From assembly GCF_002831625.1 (NCBI RefSeq), contig NZ_CP025116.1:434001-498000 (forward strand): a stretch of DNA of 64,000 nt, read 5' to 3'. Origin of the DNA: Nonlabens sp. MB-3u-79 (GTDB lineage: Bacteria > Bacteroidota > Bacteroidia > Flavobacteriales > Flavobacteriaceae). Each line of letters starts with the position of its first letter. The first letter of the stretch is position 1. Below are positions 1 through 9,225 of the stretch, piece after piece. The notes below the pieces were generated by a model. The model saw nothing but the letters and a program-made list of their open reading frames with translations. It was not told where the DNA came from and ran no database searches. A program made the position numbers and the translations under genes.

Positions 1-1045
1 TTCCTATCAACCCTAAACCGATGACATTTCCTATCAACAGTCCTTTGAACACCAGATTCATGGCGTTATAAAGAAAGATCTTGCGCACCGTCCAGTTAGA
101 GGCCCCTAAAGATTTGAGAACCCCAATCATGTTAGTACGGTCCAGAATAAGAACCAGTAATGCGGTAATCATATTTATAATTCCTACGATAAGAATGATC
201 CCTATTATTCCAAAAATATTCCCATCTAATAATGCCAACCATTGAAAAATTGCTGGTAGTTCTTGTTCAATGGTTCTTGCGTTTAATTCTGAAGGCGTAT
301 TCAATTGGATCGCTCTTCCCACTTCATTAAGTCGATCAAAATCATTGATGAATATTTCAAACTTTCCTATCTGGTCGGCGTCCCATTTATTGATGCGCTG
401 TATATTTCTAATATCTCCTATAATAAATTTAGAATCGTATTCTTCTAGTCCACTATCATAAATTCCTGAAACACTAAAAGCTCTTCCTATAGGTTCCTGA
501 CCGTTAGCTTTCATAAAGTAAGTTGGTGCCTTGTCCCCTACTTTTAGTTGTAAACGAGCAGCGATATCATCAGAAATAAGAATATCAAACGAAGTTTGCT
601 CCTGGGCCACATCTGGCAATTTACCTTCTACTAAGAAGTCTTGTAAATAGTTCCAATCGTAATCACTTCCTACCCCTTTGAGAATGATCCCTTCAAAATC
701 GGTTGCGGTACGTATCATTCCGCCTTTTGTAGCTACTGCTTGAATATGGGTAACTTCTGGTACAGCGGTAAAATCTGGATAGAAATCCTGATGACTAGAG
801 ATGGGTTTTATGGTCGTTATAGAGTTATTACGGTCATAAAACGACACACTTACATGACCATTAAAGGCACTTACCTTCTCTTTTATCTTTTTTTGAAGGC
901 CCACGCCAGTGGCAATAGCTATTAGCATCACAATAATACCTATTGCAATTGCTGCTACTGCAATTTTTATAATCGGCGCACTTACGCTATTTTTATAACT
1001 TGTACTACTCTGTACCCTTTTAGCAATGAAATACTCTAGATTCAC
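1..1045 (-). CDS. ABC transporter permease, LolC/LolE (FtsX-like) family, partial
   Basis: The frame is open on the minus strand from a GTG at 1045 and runs off the window edge, so the C-terminus is missing. An N-terminal membrane segment (IKIAVAAIAIGIIVMLIAIA) is followed by a large extracytoplasmic domain, then membrane segments of the FtsX type with the conserved stretch MIGVLKSLGASNWTVRKIF. This is the architecture of the lipoprotein-releasing permeases LolC/LolE, which with LolD extract lipoproteins from the inner membrane. No ATG lies near the start; GTG gives an N-terminus VNLEYFIAKRV, typical of the flavobacterial family. The start overlaps the divergent namZ start by 20 nt. Family call is secure; LolC versus LolE is not resolved. 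Confidence 0.85.
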   Translation of the reverse strand, partial: MNLEYFIAKRVQSSTSYKNSVSAPIIKIAVAAIAIGIIVMLIAIATGVGLQKKIKEKVSAFNGHVSVSFYDRNNSITTIKPISSHQDFYPDFTAVPEVTHIQAVATKGGMIRTATDFEGIILKGVGSDYDWNYLQDFLVEGKLPDVAQEQTSFDILISDDIAARLQLKVGDKAPTYFMKANGQEPIGRAFSVSGIYDSGLEEYDSKFIIGDIRNIQRINKWDADQIGKFEIFINDFDRLNEVGRAIQLNTPSELNARTIEQELPAIFQWLALLDGNIFGIIGIILIVGIINMITALLVLILDRTNMIGVLKSLGASNWTVRKIFLYNAMNLVFKGLLIGNVIGLGLIG

Positions 1046-2348
1046 ATTTTTTGATTCAATATTCAAATATACCATAATAGCTATGGTTGTAGGAATGACT
1101 TCCTGTAATTCTAAAACCAATGGTAACAATACCGCTACTTCTCCTCAAGAGGAAAAATTTGTTCTTGAAAAATACCAAGGCCAAAGGCTTCTCGTAGAAA
1201 CCAATGATAACGAACCTATTCCGGCGGCTTATCTATTGGGAGAGTGGATTGAAAAACTCAAAGGAAAAAGAATTGCCTTAGTGGGAAATCAAACCAGTGT
1301 CGTAAAAACTGAAGATACCGTTATTTCTAAAGAATGGGATACTAGAGATAAATTGCGTTACGCACATCTCGTCGACACCTTACTAGCTCATGGAATAGAC
1401 ATCAAACGTGTTTTTGCTCCAGAGCACGGTTTTAGAGGCACTGAAGATGCTGGTGCCAGCATCAAAGATGGACTAGATGAACAAACCGGCATTCCTATCA
1501 TTTCTCTTTATGGCAAAAACAAAAAGCCGTTTAAAGAACAACTGGAAGATGTAGATATCGTTTTATTTGACATTCAAGATGTGGGCGCTAGGTTCTACAC
1601 CTATATATCTACCCTTCATTATGTAATGCAAGCTTGTGCAGAGTACGACAGCAAGCTCATTATCTTGGACCGTCCTAACCCTAACGGGCATTACATCGAC
1701 GGCCCTATTCTAGAAAAAAAACATCAAAGCTTTGTGGGCATGCACCCAGTTCCTGTGGTACACGGTATGACTATAGGGGAATATGCGATGATGATTAATG
1801 GCGAAAACTGGCTGGGTAACAACCTACAAACTGACCTAGAAATTATCAAATGCAAGAATTATACGCATGCTACTCCCTACAGCATCCCTATCAAGCCATC
1901 TCCCAATTTACCTAACGATCAAGCTATAAATCTGTATCCTAGCCTTTGCTTTTTTGAAGGAACTGAAGTAAGTGTAGGACGTGGAACAGAAATGCAATTT
2001 CAAGTGTACGGGTCTCCTTCCTTAGGAAAATATACGGGCTTTTCCTTTACTCCAACGCCTAATGAAGGTTCTAAAAGACCTCCATTTAACGGGAAGAAAT
2101 GCTTTGGAGTAGATCTTAGAGATTATAAAAAACTAGATCATTTAGAGTTGGACTTTTTAGTAGACGCTTTCGCGAAAGCGCCATCAAAACAAAACTTCTT
2201 TAACCCATTTTTTACCAAACTCGCTGGAACGACCCTCTTACAAGCTCAGATCGAAAAAGGTATGAGCGCACAAGAAATTGCAGCTACATGGGAGAAAGGA
2301 CTTGAAAACTACCGAAAAATTAGATCAAAATACTTGCTGTACGAGTAA
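1026..2348 (+). CDS. namZ: DUF1343/NamZ-type exo-beta-N-acetylmuramidase lipoprotein
   Basis: The 440-residue product begins with a lipoprotein signal peptide whose lipobox ends at Cys27 (VVGMTSC), so it should be anchored in the cell envelope. The rest matches DUF1343: LKGKRIALVGNQTS, FAPEHGFRG, DIQDVGARFYTYISTLHY, and LDRPNPNGHYIDGP. The family was shown in Bacillus (NamZ) to remove terminal MurNAc from peptidoglycan fragments, which suggests cell-wall recycling here. The ATG at 1026 is the only start that gives a positively charged N-region, but it overlaps the divergent permease start. Residues about 381-386 (DAFAKA) are encoded across a copy of the repeated palindrome at 2165. A hairpin terminator follows. 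Confidence 0.85.
   Translation: MKYSRFTFFDSIFKYTIIAMVVGMTSCNSKTNGNNTATSPQEEKFVLEKYQGQRLLVETNDNEPIPAAYLLGEWIEKLKGKRIALVGNQTSVVKTEDTVISKEWDTRDKLRYAHLVDTLLAHGIDIKRVFAPEHGFRGTEDAGASIKDGLDEQTGIPIISLYGKNKKPFKEQLEDVDIVLFDIQDVGARFYTYISTLHYVMQACAEYDSKLIILDRPNPNGHYIDGPILEKKHQSFVGMHPVPVVHGMTIGEYAMMINGENWLGNNLQTDLEIIKCKNYTHATPYSIPIKPSPNLPNDQAINLYPSLCFFEGTEVSVGRGTEMQFQVYGSPSLGKYTGFSFTPTPNEGSKRPPFNGKKCFGVDLRDYKKLDHLELDFLVDAFAKAPSKQNFFNPFFTKLAGTTLLQAQIEKGMSAQEIAATWEKGLENYRKIRSKYLLYE
2165..2180. repeat. Palindrome CGCTTTCGCGAAAGCG (copy 1)
   Basis: Perfect 16-nt palindrome inside namZ, read in frame as part of DAFAKA. It is one of nine copies in the window, counting one variant. Confidence 0.9.
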
Positions 2349-2388
2349 TTCAAAGCTCTGGCTTAAAGCCTCTTTGTGATCAAAAGTA

Positions 2389-2423
2389 AAAAAGCCTGAA
2401 TGTAGATACATTCAGGCTTTTTT
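2389..2423. terminator. Bidirectional rho-independent terminator between namZ and obgE
   Basis: An A-run precedes the stem AAGCCTGAATGTA / TACATTCAGGCTT, which is followed by a T-run. It lies between two convergent genes and can serve both strands. Confidence 0.85.
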
Positions 2424-2444
2424 AATAGTTCCTACGACAAATGC

Positions 2445-3452
2445 CTACTCATTCAGCATCTCCCACAAACGATCTTTCAATTCCATCAAGTTGATCTGAG
2501 ATACAGAAGAAATAAACATATAAGGTGCCCCATTAAAAGCGCCTTCTTCATCGAGTCCTTCCCGCATTTGCTCGATCAATTCTTCATCCAGCATATCGCA
2601 TTTAGAAATCACAACAAATCGCTCTTTATCCAGCATTTCTGGATTGTATTTTCTCAATTCGTTGACCAAAATATCATATTCAGCACTGATGTCATCAGAA
2701 TCTGCTGGTACGAGAAATAACAAGGTAGAGTTACGTTCTATGTGTCTTAAAAAGCGGTGTCCTATTCCTTTACCTTCGGCAGCTCCTTCTATAATTCCAG
2801 GAATATCTGCAATAACAAAACTTTTAAAGTCTCGGTATTCTACAATTCCTAGATTGGGTTTTAGAGTGGTGAACTCATAGTTGGCAATCTTGGGCTTTGC
2901 TGAGGTAAGTACCGACAGCAAAGTTGATTTTCCAGCATTAGGAAATCCTACCAGACCTACATCAGCTAAGATCTTGAGCTCAAAAGTCACATCTAAGGCA
3001 TTTCCATCCATCCCAGTTTGTGCATAACGAGGTGTTTGTCTAGTGGACGATTTGAAGTGCCAGTTACCACGACCACCTTTACCACCTTCACAGATGATGA
3101 ATTCTTCTCCGTCTTCTAAGATTTCATGAACTATTTGACCAGTCTCTGTATCCTTGATGACCGTTCCTAAAGGAAGTTCGATAAAGATATCATCTCCATC
3201 TAATCCAGACCTGCGTTGCTTTGCTCCGTTTCCTCCTTGACCCCCTTTAAAGTGTCGTTTGTATTTAAAATGGTAAAGAGTCCAAAGATTCTTATTTCCT
3301 TTCAGGATAATATGCGCCCCGCGACCGCCATCACCGCCGTCAGGACCACCTTTCTCTACATATTTTTCTCTATGCAAGTGGGTACTTCCTTTACCGCCAC
3401 GGCCAGATTCTACAGTTACTTTTGTATAATCTACAAAATTTCCTTCAGTCAT
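2445..3452 (-). CDS. obgE: GTPase Obg/CgtA
   Basis: The product has 335 residues, the usual length for the short flavobacterial Obg. The N-terminal glycine-rich Obg fold (about 1-160) carries repeated GG motifs such as [13 protein letters not shown] and [11 protein letters not shown]. The G domain follows with P-loop GFPNAGKST, switch [18 protein letters not shown] and SKCD for guanine specificity. The long C-terminal OCT domain of Bacillus Obg is absent. Obg is an essential ribosome-associated GTPase involved in large-subunit assembly and stress control. It is followed by the shared terminator at 2389; the upstream neighbour hpt-adk is on the same strand 156 nt away. Confidence 0.97.
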   Translation of the reverse strand: MTEGNFVDYTKVTVESGRGGKGSTHLHREKYVEKGGPDGGDGGRGAHIILKGNKNLWTLYHFKYKRHFKGGQGGNGAKQRRSGLDGDDIFIELPLGTVIKDTETGQIVHEILEDGEEFIICEGGKGGRGNWHFKSSTRQTPRYAQTGMDGNALDVTFELKILADVGLVGFPNAGKSTLLSVLTSAKPKIANYEFTTLKPNLGIVEYRDFKSFVIADIPGIIEGAAEGKGIGHRFLRHIERNSTLLFLVPADSDDISAEYDILVNELRKYNPEMLDKERFVVISKCDMLDEELIEQMREGLDEEGAFNGAPYMFISSVSQINLMELKDRLWEMLNE

Positions 3453-3608
3453 AATTCCATTTTCAGTTGTCTGTTAGCGTTTCTTTGTTAACCGTTAACA
3501 GTCATTTTTACTATTTAAAATAATCTTTTGCCCTAATCCTTGTCGACAAAGCTTGTGCTCCAATCTGTTCAGTGCTAGAACTCCTATTTAAATTTCAAGT
3601 TCGAGTTC

Positions 3609-4712
3609 TTAAAGCTTATCAAACTCAACGCTCAAACGCTCTGTGATGGCGTCCATATCTCCTACTCCATCAACACCATAATATTTATTTTGTGCTGCGT
3701 AATAGTCTTTTAAAGGTGCGGTTTGTTGGTAATATACCGAGATACGGTCTTTGATCACCCCTTCATTAGCATCATCTGGGCGGCCGCTTTCTTTACCTCT
3801 TTCTAACAAACGTTCTACAAGAACCTCATCAGCCACTTCTAGAGCTACCATACCGTCAATTTTCTCGTTTTTTGAAGCTAATAATTGGTCCAATGCTTTT
3901 GCTTGTGCCTCTGTTCTTGGAAAACCGTCAAAAATAAAACCAGCAGCATCTGGTGTTTTTTCCACCTCAGCATTGAGCATTTTAATGGTCACCTCATCTG
4001 GAACTAGATTCCCTTTGTCCATAAAGGACTTTGCTAGTGTCCCTAATTCGGTGCCGTTTTTTATATTGTAACGGAACACGTCTCCTGTAGAGATGTGAAC
4101 CAGTCCGTATTTATCTTTTAATCGAGTGGCCTGAGTTCCTTTTCCTGCTCCCGGAGGACCGAATAAAACGATGTTCTTCATGCGTTGTGTTTGTACGTAA
4201 AGTTCGGGCAAATTGCGCCCTAAATTATTATAATCCATGCCGTATCCCACGACAAATTTGTTTTCAATATTCTTTCCTACATAATCGATTTTTAACTCTC
4301 GATCATATACCTCAGGCTTAAAAAACAGCGTGGCTATTTTTAGGTCTTGAGGCTGGTATTGTTGTAGCTTTCGCGAAAGCGTCTCTATAGTCAACCCACT
4401 GTCCACTATGTCCTCCACGATGACAACGGTCCTCCCGACTAGATCAATATCCAGCTGGTCACCCAGTTCTACGACACCAGAGGAACTGGTTCCTTCATAG
4501 CTTTTGGCCCTTAAGAAGCTCACCTCACAATCGTGATGAAACTTACGAGTAAGATCTGCCAATACCATATAACTTCCGTTCAGAATCCCTAAAAAAATAG
4601 GGTTTTTACCCGCGAGATCTCTGTTGATCTGGTAGGCGAGGTTATCAATGGCAGCAGCTATTTCCAGCGCACTCAAAAAGGGTTTAAAATAAAGATCGTG
4701 GATCTTAATCAC
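3609..4712 (-). CDS. Fused hypoxanthine phosphoribosyltransferase / adenylate kinase
   Basis: This is one 367-residue frame. Residues 1-177 form a hypoxanthine phosphoribosyltransferase with the PRPP loop VVIVEDIVDSGLT (96-108). Residues 178-367 form an adenylate kinase beginning MKNIVLFGPPGAGKGTQ, with its P-loop at 185-193 and later FDGFPRT. The adk part has its own Met (codon at 4181), so separate translation is possible. The first domain salvages hypoxanthine/guanine to IMP/GMP; the second interconverts AMP, ADP and ATP, so the fusion couples purine salvage to nucleotide charging. The same fusion occurs in other Flavobacteriia. A palindrome copy at 4367 encodes TLSRKL of the first domain. 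Confidence 0.95.
   Translation of the reverse strand: MIKIHDLYFKPFLSALEIAAAIDNLAYQINRDLAGKNPIFLGILNGSYMVLADLTRKFHHDCEVSFLRAKSYEGTSSSGVVELGDQLDIDLVGRTVVIVEDIVDSGLTIETLSRKLQQYQPQDLKIATLFFKPEVYDRELKIDYVGKNIENKFVVGYGMDYNNLGRNLPELYVQTQRMKNIVLFGPPGAGKGTQATRLKDKYGLVHISTGDVFRYNIKNGTELGTLAKSFMDKGNLVPDEVTIKMLNAEVEKTPDAAGFIFDGFPRTEAQAKALDQLLASKNEKIDGMVALEVADEVLVERLLERGKESGRPDDANEGVIKDRISVYYQQTAPLKDYYAAQNKYYGVDGVGDMDAITERLSVEFDKL
4367..4380. repeat. Palindrome GCTTTCGCGAAAGC (copy 2)
   Basis: Exact palindrome inside the phosphoribosyltransferase half of hpt-adk, translated as LSRK on the minus strand. Confidence 0.9.
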
Positions 4713-4969
4713 TACAAATACATTTTTTGCAAAGATAATGATTAGTAAACAGTATGCAGCAGGTGTTTACCTTAGATATCGGCACCTTTACATGGATGAC
4801 ATCAGTATAAAAACGAGTTGATTAGAGAACTCCATAGCTGTTCTTATTTAAGAACAACAAACCGCTTATATAGGAGTAATAGACCTGTTGCTCCTGCCAA
4901 TTGATGTGCGAATTCAAATTCGAGTTCCAATTCAAGTTTCATTTGACTTTAACCGCTTATTTTTGAAAG

Positions 4970-6118
4970 ATGAAACAGACACAATTCTCTTCAGATTTTA
5001 CATTAGGAATTTTAGGCGGCGGTCAATTGGGCAAAATGATGCTTTACACCACCAGAAAGTGGGACATCACTACTTATGTCATGGATAAAGACGACAGCGC
5101 ACCAGCTTTTCAGGGCTGCGATGTGTTCTTTGAAGGAGATATTATGGAGTATGAAGCGGTTATGGAATTTGGCGAGCAAGTAGATGTACTGACTATAGAA
5201 ATAGAGAATGTAAATGTACAAGCCCTACAGGATCTAGAAGATAAAGGAATTGCTGTTTCTCCTAGTGCAAAAGTCCTCAACCTGATACGGAATAAAGCAC
5301 GCCAAAAATCTTTTTACCAAGATCAAAACATCCCTACTGCAGCTTTTGAAGTCTATCCAAAACCACGCTTAGATCACGATAGAACCTATCCATTTATCTG
5401 GAAAAGTGCCGAAGGTGGTTACGACGGTAAAGGAGTAAAAGTGATTAGAAAAGCAAGCGATTTAAAGGATGTACCTCAAGTAGAATGTATCTATGAAGAC
5501 ATGGTAGATTTTGATCTGGAACTTGCGGTTATCGTTGCCCGCAATGCCCGTGGTGAAATGAAAACCTACCCAGTAGTAGAGATGGAATTCCACCCCGAAG
5601 CCAATCAGGTAGAATATGTCATCTGTCCGGCACGTATTGATAGCGGTATTTCTGATCGAGCAAGAGAACTGGCATTACAAGTTTCTGAAGCCTATGAGCA
5701 TGTAGGCTTACTGGCTGTGGAACTGTTCCTTACTAAATCTGGCGAACTTCTAGTAAATGAAGTCGCTCCACGACCACATAACTCTGGTCATTACAGTATA
5801 GAAGGTGCGATCACTGACCAGTTTGAGCAACACATCAGGTGTGTCTGTAATTTGCCATTAGGCGCAACCGACAATACGGTGGCCAGTGTGATGGTGAATC
5901 TGGTAGGAGAAGAAGGTCATACAGGTGATGTGATTTACGACGGTATAGAAGATATTCTCGCTTTACCAGGGGTAACCCCTCATATTTACGGTAAAAAAGA
6001 AACCCGCCCTTATAGAAAAATGGGACATGTAACTGTTGTTGCAGATGACGTGATCAAAGCGCGCGAACTTGCTGAGATTGTCAAGAGCCGTATAAAAGTA
6101 GTAGCCGCGTCTGTTTAA
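4970..6118 (+). CDS. purK: 5-(carboxyamino)imidazole ribonucleotide synthase
   Basis: The 382-residue product belongs to the ATP-grasp family. The N-terminal nucleotide-binding fold is FTLGILGGGQLGKMML, the central ATP-grasp has FIWKSAEGGYDGKGVKV, and the metal-binding end is ELLVNEVAPRPHNSGHYSIE. PurK uses ATP and bicarbonate to convert aminoimidazole ribonucleotide to its N5-carboxy form in de novo purine synthesis. A longer upstream frame exists, but this ATG gives the family's usual N-terminus. Divergent from hpt-adk, so purine salvage and synthesis share an intergenic region. No purE was seen in the window. Confidence 0.96.
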   Translation: MKQTQFSSDFTLGILGGGQLGKMMLYTTRKWDITTYVMDKDDSAPAFQGCDVFFEGDIMEYEAVMEFGEQVDVLTIEIENVNVQALQDLEDKGIAVSPSAKVLNLIRNKARQKSFYQDQNIPTAAFEVYPKPRLDHDRTYPFIWKSAEGGYDGKGVKVIRKASDLKDVPQVECIYEDMVDFDLELAVIVARNARGEMKTYPVVEMEFHPEANQVEYVICPARIDSGISDRARELALQVSEAYEHVGLLAVELFLTKSGELLVNEVAPRPHNSGHYSIEGAITDQFEQHIRCVCNLPLGATDNTVASVMVNLVGEEGHTGDVIYDGIEDILALPGVTPHIYGKKETRPYRKMGHVTVVADDVIKARELAEIVKSRIKVVAASV

Positions 6119-6360
6119 GATAACCTAAACAGCTTTTCTAATCCAGTAGGAGATTTGCTCCAAGAGTAACTATTCACTTGTTACACCTGTTTATACATTA
6201 AAAGAAGGGCACGCGCACCTTTGCCCCGGTAAGTACACGCGCTCTGTTACCGTTCTGCTTATACCAGTACACACCTAAGAGACTCTGGTCAGCTATCTAG
6301 ACCTTAAGGTTTGATAACAGACCGACACTTAACATAGATGCGGTGCGTTATAGACACTGG
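6119..6360. other. Intergenic, no gene seen; small stem-forming segments
   Basis: No reading frame with coding character was found. The stretch is richer in G+C than neighbouring spacers and holds short inverted repeats, such as GGGCA/TGCCC near 6207-6226 and GGTAA/TTACC near 6228-6251. A small RNA is possible but nothing recognisable was seen. Confidence 0.3.
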
Positions 6361-6561
6361 TTATTTTGATTTTATATATTTAATCAACTGTGACAAATAG
6401 CTTCCAATAAATGCGGAAGGGAGCGTGATAAACAGCGTTATTATTAATTCAAAAGGAAAAAGCTTATGTGTGCTCGAATCCTGAATAATACCAAACCCTA
6501 TTCGACCAATAATACCCAATAGTACTCCGGCGGCAATTAATAAGGCTATTTCTTTAAGAAT
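6361..6561 (-). pseudogene. C-terminal remnant of a small membrane protein
   Basis: The frame reads as a plausible two-helix membrane protein (IALLIAAGVLLGIIGRIGFG, then FELIITLFITLPSAFIGSYL, ending YIKSK), but it has no ATG/GTG start and is stopped upstream at 6562-6564. It overlaps the 3' end of the T9SS cargo gene on the same strand. The best reading is a truncated gene tail left after rearrangement. A start at an internal TTG, giving about 55 residues, cannot be excluded. Confidence 0.35.
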
Positions 6562-7244
6562 CTAAGTGTGTTCCCATTTTTAATTTTTAAAAAATACAAA
6601 CCATTATTAAGCTCTGTGATATCTATCAGTTCCTCATTAGAAATGGTTCCTTTGCTCATTAGAGCGCCTGTGATAGAATAGATGGTATAATTTTCTAAAT
6701 TAGTTAATCCCGTTATTTTAACATGCTTGTTTGCGGGGTTTGGAAACAATTTTATTTTTTCTTTAAACTCAAATTCACTGCTACTCAAACTTTGGTCTGT
6801 TGATCGTTCATAACTAAAACCTCCTCCTGCACCTCCAGATTGCCAAGAAGTAAATTTTAGATCTATATAAATATCATCTGTAATTAAATGCAAAACCATA
6901 TCTTGATTTACTAAACTAGGCGGGTTACTTCCACTTGAATCTTCCCAGTTTTGAAAGGTCAACATGGCACTGTTGGAAGCTATCCCAATAGCCCATTCGG
7001 TATCTGCTGGACTAAAAAAGTCAGTGTAATTGGTTTCAGAAGCAATATTGAAGACTCCTTGATTGTTAGCCCTAGTAATCCAAACATTATTGTTGATCCT
7101 ATCTTGATTGGTTGCTAAAAGCCAGTCTGCATTGTTTGCTTTTGTAAAAGTTATCCTAGCGCCAGTCCAAGTCGTTTGAGCCTTTAATTGAGTAATGCTC
7201 ATTACTAACATCACTGCGGTGATCAAAATGTAATTTTTCTTCAT
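6546..7244 (-). CDS. Secreted protein with C-terminal T9SS type A sorting domain
   Basis: The 232-residue product starts with a Sec signal peptide (MKKNYILITAVMLVMSITQLKAQ). It ends with a type A sorting domain: LFPNPANKHVKI, then YSITGALMSKG, ELNNGLYFLKI and a basic end FLKK. Such tails send proteins across the outer membrane by the T9SS and are removed by PorU, which is encoded at 55347. The middle part (about 25-155), with WTGARITFTKANNADW and ITRANNQGVFN, is not recognised; it may be a binding or adhesion module. The sorting tail is a confident call; the function is unknown. Confidence 0.85.
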   Translation of the reverse strand: MKKNYILITAVMLVMSITQLKAQTTWTGARITFTKANNADWLLATNQDRINNNVWITRANNQGVFNIASETNYTDFFSPADTEWAIGIASNSAMLTFQNWEDSSGSNPPSLVNQDMVLHLITDDIYIDLKFTSWQSGGAGGGFSYERSTDQSLSSSEFEFKEKIKLFPNPANKHVKITGLTNLENYTIYSITGALMSKGTISNEELIDITELNNGLYFLKIKNGNTLRFLKK

Positions 7245-7387
7245 GATACTATGTATTTAAAGGTTATTGTTCATTTTTTTTAGAGGTATTGTCCAGTAAT
7301 AGCAGCCCAACTTGAAACCGCCTATTCATCCACCTACCCTAATTTTATTTTGTTTTTATTATTTTATAATTACAGCTTTAGTCTAAA

Positions 7388-7759
7388 TCAATCACAACCA
7401 ATCTCGTATGTTGGCCTTTTATTCATTCGGTACGACATGTTAAAAAACCTTCCCCAAATTCGGTACACACCTAAGTAAAATAGTCTTATAAATGGTGTGC
7501 TATATCTTGCTCCTGCTTTACAGAAGTTCATCCCTCTACTATTGCCCTTATATCCATATGGCATTTCATTCCTGCTTTTCAGATAAAATATTACTCTGTC
7601 CCAACTAGTCCTTTGACTTTTATCGGCAGGACGTTTTGCATTTTTCAAACCAAATAAAACATGCAGAGAAGAGAAAACTTCGGTTGATGATTCTATTGCG
7701 TCTGCAATGAGCGCATATGCATTGCCAAAGCATGCTGCTAACCCTTTCCTGAAGATAAA
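7388..7759 (-). pseudogene. Cation diffusion facilitator (CDF) transporter remnant
   Basis: The frame is open from 7759 without a clear start. Codons at about 7750-7619 translate to LAACFGNAYALIADAIESS and then VFSSLHVLFGLKNAKRPADK. This is the second-helix region of CDF metal exporters, where the AYALIADAIES pattern with conserved Asp residues is diagnostic. Homology stops abruptly after PADK; the next 77 codons down to 7388 are unrelated and unrecognised. No other part of a transporter is present. I read it as a decayed fragment. An ATG at 7648 opens an 86-codon frame but lies inside the remnant. Confidence 0.55.
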
Positions 7760-7818
7760 CTAGTATTCCAAAATATGTGACCCGTATTGTAATTTACTCG
7801 TTGTTCAAAATCAGGTAT

Positions 7819-8280
7819 TTAATTTTGCTCCAAGGTTAGGTAATCGGCACCCCCATTTCCACCACTAATGTCTATAAGTTCTATTTTTGTGGATGATTGT
7901 GATATAAAATCCCAATCATCATTTAAATCCTCAAAATCAATTATTAAGTTGAAATTGATGTTAAAGTCTAAATCCTCTTGACTATCGTCAGCACTATTAC
8001 TATCTGTTATACTCCAGCTACCCACATAGTTATTAGTTCCATTGTTTGCATTTACCACCCCTGAACTGTTAAATGTAAATAGGTAGCCTGTAAAATGATT
8101 GGTTTCATCTGTGCCTGAATCTATAAATCTTGTTACACGCCAAGTGCCGCTTTGAAGATTACTTTGGACTTCAGCTTGAATTATATTATTTGGACTGTCA
8201 TCGTCCGTATTGCAAGAAACGATTGTAAATAGGATGAATAGACAAGCCAAAATGGAAGTTTTAATGTGTTTCGTCTTCAT
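7819..8280 (-). CDS. Putative lipoprotein, possible lipocalin-like fold
   Basis: The 153-residue product has a short basic N-terminus, a hydrophobic helix and a lipobox ending FTIVSC, followed by acidic residues (NTDDDS), typical of Bacteroidota surface or outer-membrane lipoproteins. The mature part has SGTWRVTRFIDSGTDET, FTFNSSGVV and GSWSIT, a pattern like small lipocalin-like domains of this phylum (strand, fill-in, GSWS). No catalytic motif is visible. It stands alone with about 200 nt of empty sequence on its 5' side. Function unknown. Confidence 0.7.
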   Translation of the reverse strand: MKTKHIKTSILACLFILFTIVSCNTDDDSPNNIIQAEVQSNLQSGTWRVTRFIDSGTDETNHFTGYLFTFNSSGVVNANNGTNNYVGSWSITDSNSADDSQEDLDFNINFNLIIDFEDLNDDWDFISQSSTKIELIDISGGNGGADYLTLEQN

Positions 8281-8492
8281 AGTAAATTATTTTTACGGTA
8301 AAGGTTTTGACTCAATTTTTTTACTGGTTGCAGGCCTAAATTTGTATTTTAATTATTACGTGCTGGTACAACTAATTTAATAAATAAAAACCAAATAAAA
8401 AAACTGTATCTCGATAGCTATCAGTACTCGTAAGTAAGTTAAAGCCCGCCATTAATTTTACCAGTCTCCAGTTGGGTTTCTTTGTAGCGATG

Positions 8493-9023
8493 CTAAGAAC
8501 CTTTGATTATTTCGTAATCATTTTTGAACATGCTCAACACTTCTAAGGAAGGGGTCATTTCGGTGGTTGGCACACCACTATCAGCAATGATGTTTCTCAT
8601 ATTTTGCGCCTTCTTATTTTTCCAAAAAGCGAGTTTTGTAAATCCAATAGCATAGACTTCTCCATTTTGTTGGAATGTTTGACGGTGGTAGACCCATTTA
8701 TCATCCCAGCCTTCGACCGCAAGAGTTAAGGTATAGGTAGACCAGATCTTCAGGGGCTTCTTATAAATCAATTTTTGCGAACCAATGACTGGAAACATTC
8801 CTTTTTTAAAGGTGTTGTCATATAGTTTTGACCTGAATAAGATTTCTAATCTTATAAAATCCATAAAGTAAAAATATTTTGAGTTGGCCATATACTTTAA
8901 GGATTCGCAATCCAAGATACCGACTCTTTTAGTCCGTGTAAAATCGGACTCTAAATCCACTTTTTTCCAAAAAAACGTGGAACCAATAAAAATATAAAGA
9001 ACATGTATCCAATAGTAAATCAT
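8493..9023 (-). CDS. THEM6-like hot-dog fold thioesterase family protein
   Basis: The 176-residue product opens with a hydrophobic segment (YYWIHVLYIFIGSTFF) and then a hot-dog-like domain. That domain contains LDCESLKYMANSKYFYFMDFIRLE, then GMFPVIGSQKLIYKKPLKIWSTYTL, and RQTFQQNGEVYAIGFTKLAFWKNKK. The order matches the THEM6/4-hydroxybenzoyl-CoA thioesterase-like group, in which an N-terminal anchor precedes the acyl-CoA binding fold. The substrate is unknown. It is a single gene with no operon partner. Confidence 0.7.
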   Translation of the reverse strand: MIYYWIHVLYIFIGSTFFWKKVDLESDFTRTKRVGILDCESLKYMANSKYFYFMDFIRLEILFRSKLYDNTFKKGMFPVIGSQKLIYKKPLKIWSTYTLTLAVEGWDDKWVYHRQTFQQNGEVYAIGFTKLAFWKNKKAQNMRNIIADSGVPTTEMTPSLEVLSMFKNDYEIIKGS

Positions 9024-9071
9024 AGCGCAGGGGTAAATTGAGTATTAAAGGAATCGAGGGGCACATAGCAC

Positions 9072-9138
9072 AGAGCTTGTAAAAAGATCCTCACTATTCC
9101 TATCAACAGGAAGCTTTACAATATCCTTTACAAGCTCT
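9072..9138. repeat. Long-loop inverted repeat AGAGCTTGTAAA / TTTACAAGCTCT
   Basis: A perfect 12-nt inverted repeat is separated by 43 nt, between the thioesterase gene and the S9 peptidase gene. It could be a weak terminator or processing structure for the minus-strand transcript, but it lacks a T-run. Confidence 0.5.
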
Positions 9139-9225
9139 ATTCTATACACGTCTCAAGTTCCATTCCTATAGTTAGTAAAGGAACTAGTTAAAGGTATTCA
9201 ATTTTATTCCAACCGGCGACTGTTT

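Noticed and set aside
4940..4966. TTTGAC..TATTTTTG as purK promoter
   Set aside because: The spacing between the two boxes is too short for a Bacteroidota promoter and it would place the transcription start on the start codon.
6200..6360. tRNA or known structured RNA after purK
   Set aside because: Short stems are present but no cloverleaf, and no recognisable riboswitch core.
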